A stretch of 64,000 bases of DNA from Zeugodacus cucurbitae (taxonomy: Eukaryota > Arthropoda > Insecta > Diptera > Tephritidae). The translations under genes were made by a program, and so were the position numbers. This document shows, piece after piece, positions 46,547-58,900 of the stretch. Within the stretch, counting starts at the first letter, position 1. Each line of letters begins with the position of its first letter. The stretch covers positions 7,175,001 to 7,239,000 of the forward strand of contig NC_071668.1 in assembly GCF_028554725.1 (NCBI RefSeq), in the 5' to 3' direction. The notes under the pieces were generated by a model. It worked only from the letters and a program-made list of their open reading frames with translations, did not search any database and was not told the DNA's origin.

Positions 46547-49500
46547 AGTCTCAAAAATTATGCAGAATCACAGAACCACTGTTTCAGTATAGATATAATA
46601 GAATTATGTAGGTATAATGGTATTATGTAGATTATAAAACCGTTTAGGAAACAGCGAAGTAAGTTCTCGAGGGATTCTGTTTGAGTTGTGTCAAATATTT
46701 TTCGAAGATTCTGTGTTTTATTTGAACTAAAAGTGTCAAACGATTAAGTCATAATGGTCCTAAACTGTAACTTTAAGTGAAAATGTTTTTGATTTCATTA
46801 TTCAAAACCTCCTCAAAAATATATGCAAAAAATAGATAAATAAATCATTAAGTGTGAATAAATAAATAAGTAATAAATTATACTTTAAACAATAAAATCT
46901 TAATCAGTGAAGCGCAAATCAAAGCTTTTTGTTCCTTGACCATCACGAAAATTTCGATTTGCTTGAGTTTGCTTGACTGATTTTTATGGCCTTTCTTTTA
47001 AAGTAACCACCGGATATTCCGTGTTTCTCTTATGCTTTTGCTTTTTTTTTTTGCACGGTTTGCCAGCGTGATGTCATACAATGGCTGGCGTCATGAAGAT
47101 TAAAGCAGCTTATAATGTTATATGTGAACGGTTCCATAAGTCAAGATAATCAGGTGTAAGACCACATCGAAAAAAAAAAATAAAAAAATTTCTACGAGAG
47201 TTAGCTTTTGTAAATAAATATTTAATAGAAAATAAACAAATTACACTATCGCAGGATTTAATTAAGAACAAAATTTATAAAAAATGTTTAAATTTTAATT
47301 TATTTTAAATATTTATTTACAAGCTTAACAAGTGACTACCCGGAAACCACTAGTGAATTCTATGGACGAAAAATTATATATTATAAAAAAATATAAAAAA
47401 TTAAAAAGACGTTTATTTTTTGTTTTTTTACAAACTAGTTGCTATAAAAACTCAGTTTTCCCCACAATAACAGCGAGTAGTACGCCCTCAGCTCCAAATA
47501 AGAAGAAACCCCATTAATTAGCTGCGCGTAAAGTGAGCCTAAACAGCAACACTTTCGATTAATCTTCGTCAAAGAAAATTAAAGAATATAAATTGTGAGT
47601 TCGTTCAGCGAATGTCGCTACTCTAAAAGTCTTCGTAACGCACTTATAATAAGAGTATTATAAAAGTATAATAGTTCATTGGCCAGCGGGAAGCGCGCTT
47701 CAATGCGTTTGTCAGTCGCAATTAATTGCTTCGCTGCCAAATTTGTAATATGTAAATGTGTGTATAGGTTCGTATGTAGGTTGTTGCGTAGTGTTGCGTA
47801 ACTTGTCGAACATGTGAGCTGTGTAGTGCCAAAATACGTGTCGCGCATAATTAATTTTACTTAATTTATTTTCGAAATATACCGCATAGTTGTTGTACAG
47901 GTACATACTATCTACAACATGTTCTTATTCCACTTTTGCTTTTCCAATTTGCCTCATTTGACGACTTTATTTGCTAATTTGGTAATAACAAGGCGCCTAC
48001 GCCGAACTTAAAGAGTGCCGGTATTAACCATATGGAGACCCTCCACGTGAGTATTAGTGGTATGTGTGATTTGGTATAAAAACTAAGTAAGATATTTAAA
48101 TTTGAATATTGAAAATAGAGAAGTACAATTAGCAATGAATCATCGGAGTACAGTCTTAGAAATGGATAATTGTTCTCAGGGTTAGATGGTAGAAATTTTT
48201 ACTACATGTATCGAGAGTTAGATGTCACTAAGTTAGAGTTCTGCTTACAGTCTTCATAAATTCTGAAAAAAAACATCAGCCTTTATATTTATACTAATAT
48301 ACGATATATTCTTTCTTGAATCAATAATCTATGCTTCTTATGTACAATAGATATAGTACAGCCAAAAACCTAACAATAAGAAAACCAGGAACTGTGTTTT
48401 AAAATCAATCCTTTATCATAAATATTTTTCAAAGAGACGAACTAAGCTACAACTAAACTAACTTTTTCTGGAACCTAAACAAATTATAAGTCAGAACATA
48501 ACAACGATCAGGGGACCAGTAGAACTCGGGAATTGTTTACAACTTCTTCTAAGAATATTATTCACTGTCGGCTATGGAACTCAACTTTGGAGAAGTGGAG
48601 GTAGCATCATATACGAATTATATGATAAGTGGCAGTGTTAGCTGGAAAGTTTCTTAGTAAAGATCTCATCAAAAATATAGAGAATCGAATAAAGAGTTAT
48701 TCCTCACGAGTTCAGTTTCAACAATAATTTAGAAACTCAGGCTGTGTTTAGCAACATGCAAGACATCTCGAACTAAGGGGCATGTAAAATAGCTAAGCAG
48801 CACAACTAGGCTGGTAGACCCAAGCAGGCCCATCTAGTATATTGAATATGGGAAATATTTACGACTAAATGTAAAAATACTCAGAAGCCAGTCGGAAGTC
48901 TGTAATGATCAAATTTATTTGATTCAATTAATAAGGTGTTTACCTAAGACTAATCAAAGGAGTTTATATAAATTCAATGAGAAATTAACAATACATAAAT
49001 CTCTTTACCCAATCTGCCCGGTGATATGGATATATTCAATGAGAGAAGAGGCTGAATGCTTAGAATTCTTTATAAACATGTATTGCAACATTTGGAGATC
49101 TTTAAGGTTACTTTCTTCACCCGAGTTTTTATGATATAAGTCGGGATAGATCGTCCTTAGCATGGAATTCTTCATCATTGTTCGTATATAAAAGAATTCA
49201 TAATTTTTTGCAATTCAGTTAGTGAAATAAAAATATGAAAATCACCTCAATATTCCTACAGGGTATGTTCACACAACATAATTTCTTTGCTACAAACCAC
49301 AAGCCAGGTTATTTGTGGTACAGCTAAAAATAGAACTAGACGCCAGCAAAAGCAATTCAATCAATCGTCAGGTAATCAAACAATTTTGCACGTAATTCTC
49401 GTATTGTCTTACAGTTTCGCTTTTCACTTCGCAATGCAACAATGAATATTTTATAGCCATACATATACATAGATATAATAAGATAATGGACAATTGACCC

Positions 49501-50944
49501 CAGTTCGCGGGTTCTACTTTAAGGAATATATATATATATATTTATGTGTGTTTGCTGGGGTAAAACAACAAAAAAATATGCGAATTCCAATAGGATATTA
49601 AGCGCACCCAACTTGGATATATACTAAAGATATATAATATACATAATTTATGCACATAGATGTGTGTGTGTGTGGTAGTAGTAAGTGCGTTAGTCATATA
49701 AGAATGCATATATTGCATAAATTAGTATGTGGCAAGAGCAGCAACTTACCACAAAGAATGTCTGCAATGCATTTGCTATTTCTTATACACTTCATAGTAT
49801 ATTTCTCCCTACAACATGCCATGCGTTTGTATATAACACTTCTATCATTCTCACTTTTTATTATTATTTTTTATGAAAAGGAATTTCAGACACTCTTTGC
49901 AGCCATTGCCACTGCAACTGTGTGCCCAACCACTTGATTTTCAATTATTTCAGAATTTTTATTATTTCTCTGAATTCAACGTATGCGGCTAATATTAGCT
50001 CAAGCAGCAACGGAAATGCTGAAAAAATGGACAAATAAGTAAATAAAACGCAACAAAAAGTGAGTGAGTGAGTGATAAAGTGTGTAAATGTGAAAGAGGT
50101 GTCGAAAGTTATCGCGTTTGGTGCGTTCACTCGCGATACACGCACTCGAAATTGCTTTTAGGCGTTGCCTACAGCATCGCTGAAAAATTACACACACGTA
50201 CATCCATATAAATATATATAAAGGGATGCGCTGTTGCTGCTTAAAAGAAGAAGTTGTGTAGCATTTGCATTGCATTTCCAGAGTCTGGCTGTCTGCCACA
50301 ATGCATTTGCGGTAGGGATTTTGCATTCGCGCAATTAACCAACACTGACAGCTGGCGATAGGCAAACTTTTGCTGCTTGGCCGATACATGAATTATTATT
50401 TATTTTCTTTATATGCGTGCATACATACATATGTATATTAAAATGTGTGTGCGATGTGAGCTCTAGAAGCATCTATTAGGTTCTGAGGTATGTGGTTTTG
50501 GTAGGTATATAAATTATTAAAAAAAAAAGTAAGAAAAAATTATTACTTTAAAAAAATTTAAACATATTTTTTTGTAACTAGAATATAAATAATAACTTAC
50601 TTTACAAAGCTCTCAGTGAATATTTTTATTGCATCCAGTAAAATCAAACTGAAAAGAGAATAGAAAATAAATGAAATGACATAAATTATTCATATAGAAA
50701 TAAAAAAAAATCTGTATAAGCTCAGCTATAAAATTTCGTTAGATATTAAAATAATTCATTGAAAAAATAGGCAGTCAAAAAGTAAGAAAAGTTCTGGTGC
50801 AACCGTTAATTTTAGACTCTGTAATTTGTAAGAAGCGAATGGAGATAAATATTTTTATGTATCTCACGTTAATATGTGAGAATATTCCGCAAATAATAGA
50901 AAAAATACGAAAATCTAAATAAAAATATTAAAATTAGATATATG
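46547..50944. other. Noncoding stretch
   Basis: No supported gene. It holds an (AT)n run near 49,531, poly-T at 47,041 and a segment at 47,993-48,049 that is open and ends at a GTGAGT donor but has only a weak acceptor. 48,480-48,860 is less A+T-rich but unrecognised. Confidence 0.4.
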
Positions 50945-51191
50945 TGGAGGATGGGATCATGTGTAGAAGTTCACGCAAGTGAGGAAAGTTTTTGATTGTC
51001 ACTCACTTGGGAGTGGCCAGAAACGATTCTTCTCCACATGGTTCAAGCAGCTCACTACTTCCGGTTTTAGACCAAGTATCCTCTGGGTAGCCAACAGACA
51101 TCCGTTTGAAGGCGAGCTAAAGTGAGAAGGCGAAGCCCGCTTATGCGGTTGTGCGTAGGGTTTGGGACCCACCACATAAAAACACCCCCCA

Positions 51192-53888
51192 ATGAAAAAT
51201 CCACGAAAGCCTCGGATGAGACACCCCCCTTTTGATGACGACCCCTGCAAACGTTTTAAGGATAATGATATAAGGGCATGCACCTGGAATGTCCGGACCC
51301 TTAATTGGGAAGGTGCCTCTGCCCAGCTGGTTGATGTCCTCATACGACTTAAGGCTGACATCACCGCCATCCAAGAAGTGCGATGGACGGGACAAGGACG
51401 GAAGAAGGTGGGTCCTTGTGACATCTACTACAGCGGCCATATAAAGGAGCGCAAATTTGGTGTTGGATTTGTGGTGGGAGAGAGACTCCGTCGCAGAGTC
51501 CTGGCATTCACCCCGGTGGATGAACGTCTAGCCACAATCCGCATCAAAGCGAGGTTCTTCAACATATCGCTGATTTGCGCCCACGCCCCAACGGAAGAGA
51601 AGGACGATGTGACCAAAGATGCTTTCTATGAGCGCCTAGAACGCACCTATGAGCGCTGCCCCCGCCACGATGTAAAAGTCGTGCTTGGTGATTTTAACGC
51701 CAGGGTGGGTAAAGAAGGTGTCTTTGGCACAACAGTCGGAAAATTCAGCCTCCATGACGAAACATCGCCAAACGGCCTGAGGCTGATCGACTTCGCTGGG
51801 GCCCGAAATATGGTCGTCTGTAGTACCAGATTCCAGCATAAGAAAATACATCAAGCTACTTGGCTGTCTCCTGATCGAAACACGCGGAACCAAATCGATC
51901 ACGTTGTGATAGACGGAAGACATGTCTCCTGTGTTTTAGACGTGCGTACGCTCCGAGGACCAAATATAGACTCGGACCATTATCTGGTCGCAGCGAAGAT
52001 ACGCACCCGCCTCTGTGCAGCAAAGAATGCCCGTCAACAAGCACAAGGAAGGTTCGACGTCGAAAAGCTGCAATCGCAACAGACAGCCACGAAATACTCT
52101 ACTCGACTTGCACTCCTGCTCTCTGAGAGCACTCATCAGCATCTCGGTATAAGGGAACTGTGGAACGGCATCTCAAACTCACTGCGTACCGCTGCAGCCG
52201 AAACAATTGGTTTTCGGCAACGACAAAAAACAAGCTGGTACGATGAGGAGTGCCGTCTCGCAGCGGAGAGAAAACAGACTGCCTACCTCGCAACATTGCA
52301 AACGACCACAACACGTGCGGGATGGGATAGATACCGAGAGCTGAAGAGGGAAGCGAGACGCATTTGCAGACAAAAAAAGAAAGAGGCCGAAATGCGTGAG
52401 TACGAAGAGCTTGAGAAGCTGGCAGACAGAGGGAATGCTCGAAAATTTTATGAAAAAATGAAGCGACTTAACGAAGGTTTCAAGACCGGAGCATCCTCAT
52501 GTAGAGACCAATGTGGTAATCTGGTAACTGATGTCCAGGGCATACTGGGATTATGGAGGGAACACTTCTCCGACCTGCTGAATGGCAGTGAGAGTACAAC
52601 ACCAGGAGATGGCGAACCCGATCCCCCAATCGATGACGATGGAACAGATGTTCCATTACCCGACCATGAAGAAATTCGAATAGCAATTACCCGTTTGAAG
52701 AACAACAAAGCAGCGGGGGCCGATAGATTACCGGCAGAACTATTCAAATACGGCGGCGAAGAACTGATAAGGTGCATGCATCAGCTTCTTTGCAGAATAT
52801 GGTCGGAAGAAAGCATGCCTGACGATTGGAATCTCAGTGTGCTCTGCCCAATCCATAAAAAGGGAGATCCCACAATCTGCGCCAATTACCGTGGGATCAG
52901 CCTCCTAAATATCGCATATAAGGTTTTGTCGAGCGTATTGTGTGAAAGACTAAAGCCCACCGTCAACGAACTGATTGGACCTTATCAGTGTGGCTTTAGA
53001 CCTGGAAAATCCACAATGGACCAGATATTCACCATGCGCCAAATCTTGGAAAAGACCCGAGAGAGAAGAATCGATACTCACCATCTTTTTATCGATTTTA
53101 AAGCTGCCTTCGATAGCACGAAAAGGAGCTGCCTATATGCCGCGATGTCTGAATTTGGTATCCCTGCAAAACTAATACGGCTATGTAAGCTGACGTTGAG
53201 CAACACCAAAAGCTCCGTCAGGATCGGGAAGGACCTCTCCGAGCCGTTCGATACCAAACGAGGCTTCAGACAGGGTGACTCACTATCGTGCGACTTCTTC
53301 AATCTATTGCTGGAAAAAATAATACGAGCTGCAGAACTAAATAGAGAGGGTACAATCTTCTACAAGAGTGTACAGCTCCTGGCGTATGCCGATGATATTG
53401 ATATCATCGGAAGCAACAACCGCGCCGTTTGTTCTGCGTTTTCCAGACTAGATAAAGAAGCGAAGCGTATGGGTCTGGTGGTGAATGAGGACAAGACGAA
53501 ATATCTCCTGTCATCAAACAAACAGTCGGCGCACTCGCGTCTTGGCTCCCACGTCACTGTTGACAGTCATAACTTTGAAGTTGTAGATAATTTCGTTTAT
53601 CTGGGAACCAGCATTAACAACACCAACAATGTCAGCCTTGAAATCCAACGCAGAATCACTCTTGCCAACAGGTGCTACTTTGGACTGAGTAGGCAATTGA
53701 AAAGTAAAGTCCTCTCTCGACGAACCAAAATGAAACTCTACAAGTCGCTCATTATTCCCGTTCTGCTTTATGGTGCAGAAGCTTGGACGATGTCAACATC
53801 AGATGAGACGACGCTAGGAGTTTTCGAGAGGAAAAATTTGCGCAAGATTTATGGTCCTCAGAACATTGGCAACGGCGAATACCGCTGA
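51192..53888 (+). CDS. RTE-type endonuclease/reverse transcriptase, prematurely stopped
   Basis: An 898-residue product that would nick target DNA and copy the element's RNA into the site. Residues 28-270 form an APE-like endonuclease: CTWNVRTLN (Asn33), IQEVRW (Glu62), VLGDFNAR (Asp167, Asn169), QIDHVV and IDSDHYLVA (Asp262, His263). A basic, coiled stretch follows (about 340-430). Reverse transcriptase spans about 500-820: [46 protein letters not shown] (Asp635, Asp641), [21 protein letters not shown] (Asp734, Asp735) and FVYLGTSIN. All catalytic residues are present. TGA at 53,886-53,888 replaces the ACA seen in the truncated copy and removes about 97 residues. ATG 51,192 is chosen because it precedes the endonuclease by 27 codons. 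Confidence 0.9.
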   Translation: MKNPRKPRMRHPPFDDDPCKRFKDNDIRACTWNVRTLNWEGASAQLVDVLIRLKADITAIQEVRWTGQGRKKVGPCDIYYSGHIKERKFGVGFVVGERLRRRVLAFTPVDERLATIRIKARFFNISLICAHAPTEEKDDVTKDAFYERLERTYERCPRHDVKVVLGDFNARVGKEGVFGTTVGKFSLHDETSPNGLRLIDFAGARNMVVCSTRFQHKKIHQATWLSPDRNTRNQIDHVVIDGRHVSCVLDVRTLRGPNIDSDHYLVAAKIRTRLCAAKNARQQAQGRFDVEKLQSQQTATKYSTRLALLLSESTHQHLGIRELWNGISNSLRTAAAETIGFRQRQKTSWYDEECRLAAERKQTAYLATLQTTTTRAGWDRYRELKREARRICRQKKKEAEMREYEELEKLADRGNARKFYEKMKRLNEGFKTGASSCRDQCGNLVTDVQGILGLWREHFSDLLNGSESTTPGDGEPDPPIDDDGTDVPLPDHEEIRIAITRLKNNKAAGADRLPAELFKYGGEELIRCMHQLLCRIWSEESMPDDWNLSVLCPIHKKGDPTICANYRGISLLNIAYKVLSSVLCERLKPTVNELIGPYQCGFRPGKSTMDQIFTMRQILEKTRERRIDTHHLFIDFKAAFDSTKRSCLYAAMSEFGIPAKLIRLCKLTLSNTKSSVRIGKDLSEPFDTKRGFRQGDSLSCDFFNLLLEKIIRAAELNREGTIFYKSVQLLAYADDIDIIGSNNRAVCSAFSRLDKEAKRMGLVVNEDKTKYLLSSNKQSAHSRLGSHVTVDSHNFEVVDNFVYLGTSINNTNNVSLEIQRRITLANRCYFGLSRQLKSKVLSRRTKMKLYKSLIIPVLLYGAEAWTMSTSDETTLGVFERKNLRKIYGPQNIGNGEYR

Positions 53889-54178
53889 CGATGGAACGAT
53901 GAGCTGTACGAGTTATACGACGACATTGACATAGTTCAGCGAATAAAAAGACAGCGGCTACGATGGCTAGGACATGTTGTCCGAATGGACGAAAACACTC
54001 CAGCTCTGAAAGTGTTCGATGCAGTACCCGCCGGAGGATGCCGAGGAAGGGGAAGGCATCCACTCCATTAGAGGGACCAGGTGGAGAGCGACCTGGTTAC
54101 ACTTGGAATCTCCAACTGGCGCCGAACAGCGAAGGAAAGAGAGGAGTGGCGCGCTCTCATCGATTCGGCTATAACTAA
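53889..54178 (+). pseudogene. C-terminal tail of the RTE protein beyond the TGA
   Basis: The same frame continues after the TGA: RWNDELYELYDDIDIVQRI, RLRWLGHVVRMDENTPAL and FDAVPAGG, with a TAG at 54,067-54,069 and a final TAA at 54,176-54,178. The truncated copy at 34 kb also has a stop in this tail, but six bases further on (after RWKD), so the two were inactivated separately or the family reads a shorter tail. The tail segment RLRWLGHV-RMD is conserved in related elements. Confidence 0.85.
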
Positions 54179-54205
54179 ATAAACGGTTCAACGCCAATTA
54201 TATAC

Positions 54206-54418
54206 ATACTTATACCATAGGCGTGGTTGTATTCCGTTTCAAAGCTGTCCGATAAAAATGTCAAAGCACTATTCCACCAAATTTGGAAGACTAACGCGTG
54301 AGATTTCACCTAACGTTCGTCGAATCCTGGCTTTTTGCGAAATTTTTATTCTGCGAACACAATATTGTTGGATCTTTGTAAAGGTTACAAGATTGAGCCT
54401 TAGTTTTAGTTTTCTAAA
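54206..54418. other. Unassigned DNA between RTE element and tail relic
   Basis: About 210 bp with no homology recognised within the window. It is bounded by two RTE 3' ends. Confidence 0.35.
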
Positions 54419-54468
54419 TATACGCGGCTATAACCGCGTAAGCGGTTTCTACGCCAGTTAAGTTAAGA
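54419..54468 (+). mobile_element. Extremely short RTE 3'-tail relic
   Basis: CGGCTATAACCGCGTAAGCGG followed by TTTCTACGCCAGTTAAG matches the last 45-50 bp of the truncated copy (CGGCTATAACCGAATAAGCGG then TGTCTACGCCAGTCAAG) better than it matches the adjacent full-length element. It is either a minimally extended insertion or the remains of an older copy. Confidence 0.7.
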
Positions 54469-55890
54469 AATTTTTACACTGAAAATATGCCACGTTTAAT
54501 TCAAATAGTTCTGCATTTCAATACTAACAGCTCATCACAATTGTAGCAACACTAAACACTTCCTTCTTTTTTTAGCATAGATTAAGCAACATATATTTGC
54601 TAAGCACTTAAAACTATCGTTATGCTAAAGGTATCTATATTAATTAATAAATTACTTTGTTATCTAGCAGACACATAAAATAGCGCAATAACTCAAATAG
54701 AAGTCAAATAAAAATTAATTAAGTAACAAAATGTTTATATTTAACTTAATGTATCTATATATTAATATGCTTTTAATAGCAAAGTACGTTTTAACATGCA
54801 CATGCGCACACATCGAGCAACATTAGTGAGCAAGCACACATACAGACTCACTGGTTACACACAAACCACCTGGGACCCACATAAATGCTTTTACAGCAAT
54901 GCTCATTTGACTTGCGCATAAGCCACATGTGAGACGCAGCAAACATACCGCATAACAAAAATGAAAAATAAAAAATAGAAAAATGCAAGCGAATAAAAAC
55001 GCAACAGTGATGTGCGAGAAATGCAATAAATACTCGTACGTGGCATGCGCATGCGCAATGTCTGCGCACACATATGTGGCCGGGCAATCAGTAAGCAGCG
55101 CATTTTGACGTTTTTTATAGTGGCTGTCAAAACGTTTAGTCCGTTGAGTGAATTAACGCGCCAAAGCCACAGTTGTTGGCCGCAACAACTGGCCTGGCAG
55201 ACGAAGGGCTGCGTAAGCTCCATACACACTTGCAAACACACGCATTTATGTATGTTTGTTTGTACGCTCATGCTTTCATGTCAAATGCACATAAATTCTA
55301 TGGCATGCCATTTACCGCCAGCATACGATTACCGGTGTTGCTGATTCGCGCATGCGCATCACTTAAACGCAGCCAAAGTCCATAAATGGTCAAAGCTCAA
55401 ATATTTATTTCAGCACATTATGCGCCGCATTGACGAACAGCATTGCGCATATTTCTAAGCGCACACACACAACTCAATGTATATTAAGGTGTGTGTTAAG
55501 GTATGTATGTGGCATACTACTCAGTCGAATCTTCATCTACGTTGTATACTTTGTTGTGTGGTGTCCCTGCCACCGCCACCACCACCTGCTGCGTCAGCGC
55601 TTGCTCCTGTTTCGGCACTGCGCATGCCACAAAGGGCTGATGGCGTCAATGTTGCCCATATTTTCCCTCATCGGCGGCTGTTATTCTTAAGTACCGCCGC
55701 CCCTTTTGCAGCTGCGCGCAAAGAATTTCTTTCCACACGCACTTGTGAACCCGCGAAATTATTATTACTTCTCAGTATTGCTATGCGAAGCGAAGGGCTT
55801 GACTTGATTTATCTGAAAATTGCTAAAGGGCACGAGAAATTCTGCGCGTTCAATGTGTGATATGCGCTTATTGGTTGCTGTTGTTGGAAC
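54469..55890. other. Noncoding stretch left of the satellite
   Basis: A+T-rich to 54,780, then GC-richer with GCGCATGCGCA-type palindromes (55,045-55,060, 55,349-55,360). Overlapping open frames on both strands at 54,820-55,860 have no domain and cysteine-rich, low-complexity translations. No gene is supported. Confidence 0.4.
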
Positions 55891-55932
55891 TAGTAATGTT
55901 GGTTAACATATTAGTAATGTTGGTTAACATAT
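55891..55932 (+). repeat. 21-bp perfect tandem duplication
   Basis: TAGTAATGTTGGTTAACATAT is present twice without a gap. Its ATGTTGGTTAACAT core is an imperfect palindrome and shares the ATGTT/TTAACAT word with the heptamer array 48 bp downstream. Confidence 0.95.
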
Positions 55933-55980
55933 TTTTTTGTTTTTTCACTATAGGTCTTGTTTTTTATATTTTGAGGCATG

Positions 55981-58900
55981 TTAAATGTTAAATGTTAAAT
56001 GTTAAATGTTAAATGTTAAATGTTAAATGTTAAATGCTAAATGTTAAATGTTAAATGTTAAATGTTAAATGTTAAATGTTAAATGTTAAATGTTAAATGT
56101 TAAATGTTAAATGTTAAATGTTAAATGTTAAATGTTAAATGTTAAATGTTAAATGTTAAATGTTAAATGTTAAATGTTAAATGTTAAATGTTAAATGTTA
56201 AATGTTAAATGTTAAATGTTAAATGTTAAATGTTAAATGTTAAATGTTAAATGTTAAATGTTAAATGTTAAATGTTAAATGTTAAATGTTAAATGTTAAA
56301 TGTTAAATGTTAAATGTTAAATGTTAAATGTTAAATGTTAAATGTTAAATGTTAAATGTTAAATGTTAAATGTTAAATGTTAAATGTTAAATGTTAAATG
56401 TTAAATGTTAAATGTTAAATGTTAAATGTTAAATGTTAAATGTTAAATGTTAAATGTTAAATGTTAAATGTTAAATGTTAAATGTTAAATGTTAAATGTT
56501 AAATGTTAAATGTTAAATGTTAAATGTTAAATGTTAAATGTTAAATGTTAAATGTTAAATGTTAAATGTTAAATGTTAAATGTTAAATGTTAAATGTTAA
56601 ATGTTAAATGTTAAATGTTAAATGTTAAATGTTAAATGTTAAATGTTAAATGTTAAATGTTAAATGTTAAATGTTAAATGTTAAATGTTAAATGTTAAAT
56701 GTTAAATGTTAAATGTTAAATGTTAAATGTTAAATGTTAAATGTTAAATGTTAAATGTTAAATGTTAAATGTTAAATGTTAAATGTTAAATGTTAAATGT
56801 TAAATGTTAAATGTTAAATGTTAAATGTTAAATGTTAAATGTTAAATGTTAAATGTTAAATGTTAAATGTTAAATGTTAAATGTTAAATGTTAAATGTTA
56901 AATGTTAAATGTTAAATGTTAAATGTTAAATGTTAAATGTTAAATGTTAAATGTTAAATGTTAAATGTTAAATGTTAAATGTTAAATGTTAAATGTTAAA
57001 TGTTAAATGTTAAATGTTAAATGTTAAATGTTAAATGTTAAATGTTAAATGTTAAATGTTAAATGTTAAATGTTAAATGTTAAATGTTAAATGTTAAATG
57101 TTAAATGTTAAATGTTAAATGTTAAATGTTAAATGTTAAATGTTAAATGTTAAATGTTAAATGTTAAATGTTAAATGTTAAATGTTAAATGTTAAATGTT
57201 AAATGTTAAATGTTAAATGTTAAATGTTAAATGTTAAATGTTAAATGTTAAATGTTAAATGTTAAATGTTAAATGTTAAATGTTAAATGTTAAATGTTAA
57301 ATGTTAAATGTTAAATGTTAAATGTTAAATGTTAAATGTTAAATGTTAAATGTTAAATGTTAAATGTTAAATGTTAAATGTTAAATGTTAAATGTTAAAT
57401 GTTAAATGTTAAATGTTAAATGTTAAATGTTAAATGTTAAATGTTAAATGTTAAATGTTAAATGTTAAATGTTAAATGTTAAATGTTAAATGTTAAATGT
57501 TAAATGTTAAATGTTAAATGTTAAATGTTAAATGTTAAATGTTAAATGTTAAATGTTAAATGTTAAATGTTAAATGTTAAATGTTAAATGTTAAATGTTA
57601 AATGTTAAATGTTAAATGTTAAATGTTAAATGTTAAATGTTAAATGTTAAATGTTAAATGTTAAATGTTAAATGTTAAATGTTAAATGTTAAATGTTAAA
57701 TGTTAAATGTTAAATGTTAAATGTTAAATGTTAAATGTTAAATGTTAAATGTTAAATGTTAAATGTTAAATGTTAAATGTTAAATGTTAAATGTTAAATG
57801 TTAAATGTTAAATGTTAAATGTTAAATGTTAAATGTTAAATGTTAAATGTTAAATGTTAAATGTTAAATGTTAAATGTTAAATGTTAAATGTTAAATGTT
57901 AAATGTTAAATGTTAAATGTTAAATGTTAAATGTTAAATGTTAAATGTTAAATGTTAAATGTTAAATGTTAAATGTTAAATGTTAAATGTTAAATGTTAA
58001 ATGTTAAATGTTAAATGTTAAATGTTAAATGTTAAATGTTAAATGTTAAATGTTAAATGTTAAATGTTAAATGTTAAATGTTAAATGTTAAATGTTAAAT
58101 GTTAAATGTTAAATGTTAAATGTTAAATGTTAAATGTTAAATGTTAAATGTTAAATGTTAAATGTTAAATGTTAAATGTTAAATGTTAAATGTTAAATGT
58201 TAAATGTTAAATGTTAAATGTTAAATGTTAAATGTTAAATGTTAAATGTTAAATGTTAAATGTTAAATGTTAAATGTTAAATGTTAAATGTTAAATGTTA
58301 AATGTTAAATGTTAAATGTTAAATGTTAAATGTTAAATGTTAAATGTTAAATGTTAAATGTTAAATGTTAAATGTTAAATGTTAAATGTTAAATGTTAAA
58401 TGTTAAATGTTAAATGTTAAATGTTAAATGTTAAATGTTAAATGTTAAATGTTAAATGTTAAATGTTAAATGTTAAATGTTAAATGTTAAATGTTAAATG
58501 TTAAATGTTAAATGTTAAATGTTAAATGTTAAATGTTAAATGTTAAATGTTAAATGTTAAATGTTAAATGTTAAATGTTAAATGTTAAATGTTAAATGTT
58601 AAATGTTAAATGTTAAATGTTAAATGTTAAATGTTAAATGTTAAATGTTAAATGTTAAATGTTAAATGTTAAATGTTAAATGTTAAATGTTAAATGTTAA
58701 ATGTTAAATGTTAAATGTTAAATGTTAAATGTTAAATGTTAAATGTTAAATGTTAAATGTTAAATGTTAAATGTTAAATGTTAAATGTTAAATGTTAAAT
58801 GTTAAATGTTAAATGTTAAATGTTAAATGTTAAATGTTAAATGTTAAATGTTAAATGTTAAATGTTAAATGTTAAATGTTAAATGTTAAATGTTAAATGT

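Larger units (their letters stand above)
50945..54205 (+). mobile_element. Nearly full-length RTE-like non-LTR retrotransposon
   Basis: About 250 bp of 5' leader precede a single long pol-type frame, followed by a short 3' end (CGGCTATAACTAAATAAACGG and CAACGCCAATTATAT). Base composition is clearly GC-richer than the flanks. A 0.7-kb truncated relative lies at 33,611-34,309 and a 50-bp tail relic at 54,419-54,468. The 5' boundary is approximate, judged by where the GC-rich text begins; no target-site duplication was identified. The 3' boundary is set by comparison with the truncated copy. Confidence 0.85.

Noticed and set aside
51141..53557. Several minus-strand open frames opposite the RTE pol gene
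   Set aside because: They are antisense shadows of a long GC-richer coding frame, without recognisable content of their own.
54820..55860. Overlapping frames of 80-127 residues left of the satellite
   Set aside because: Open on both strands in GC-richer low-complexity DNA; no start context, splice sites or domain supports a gene.
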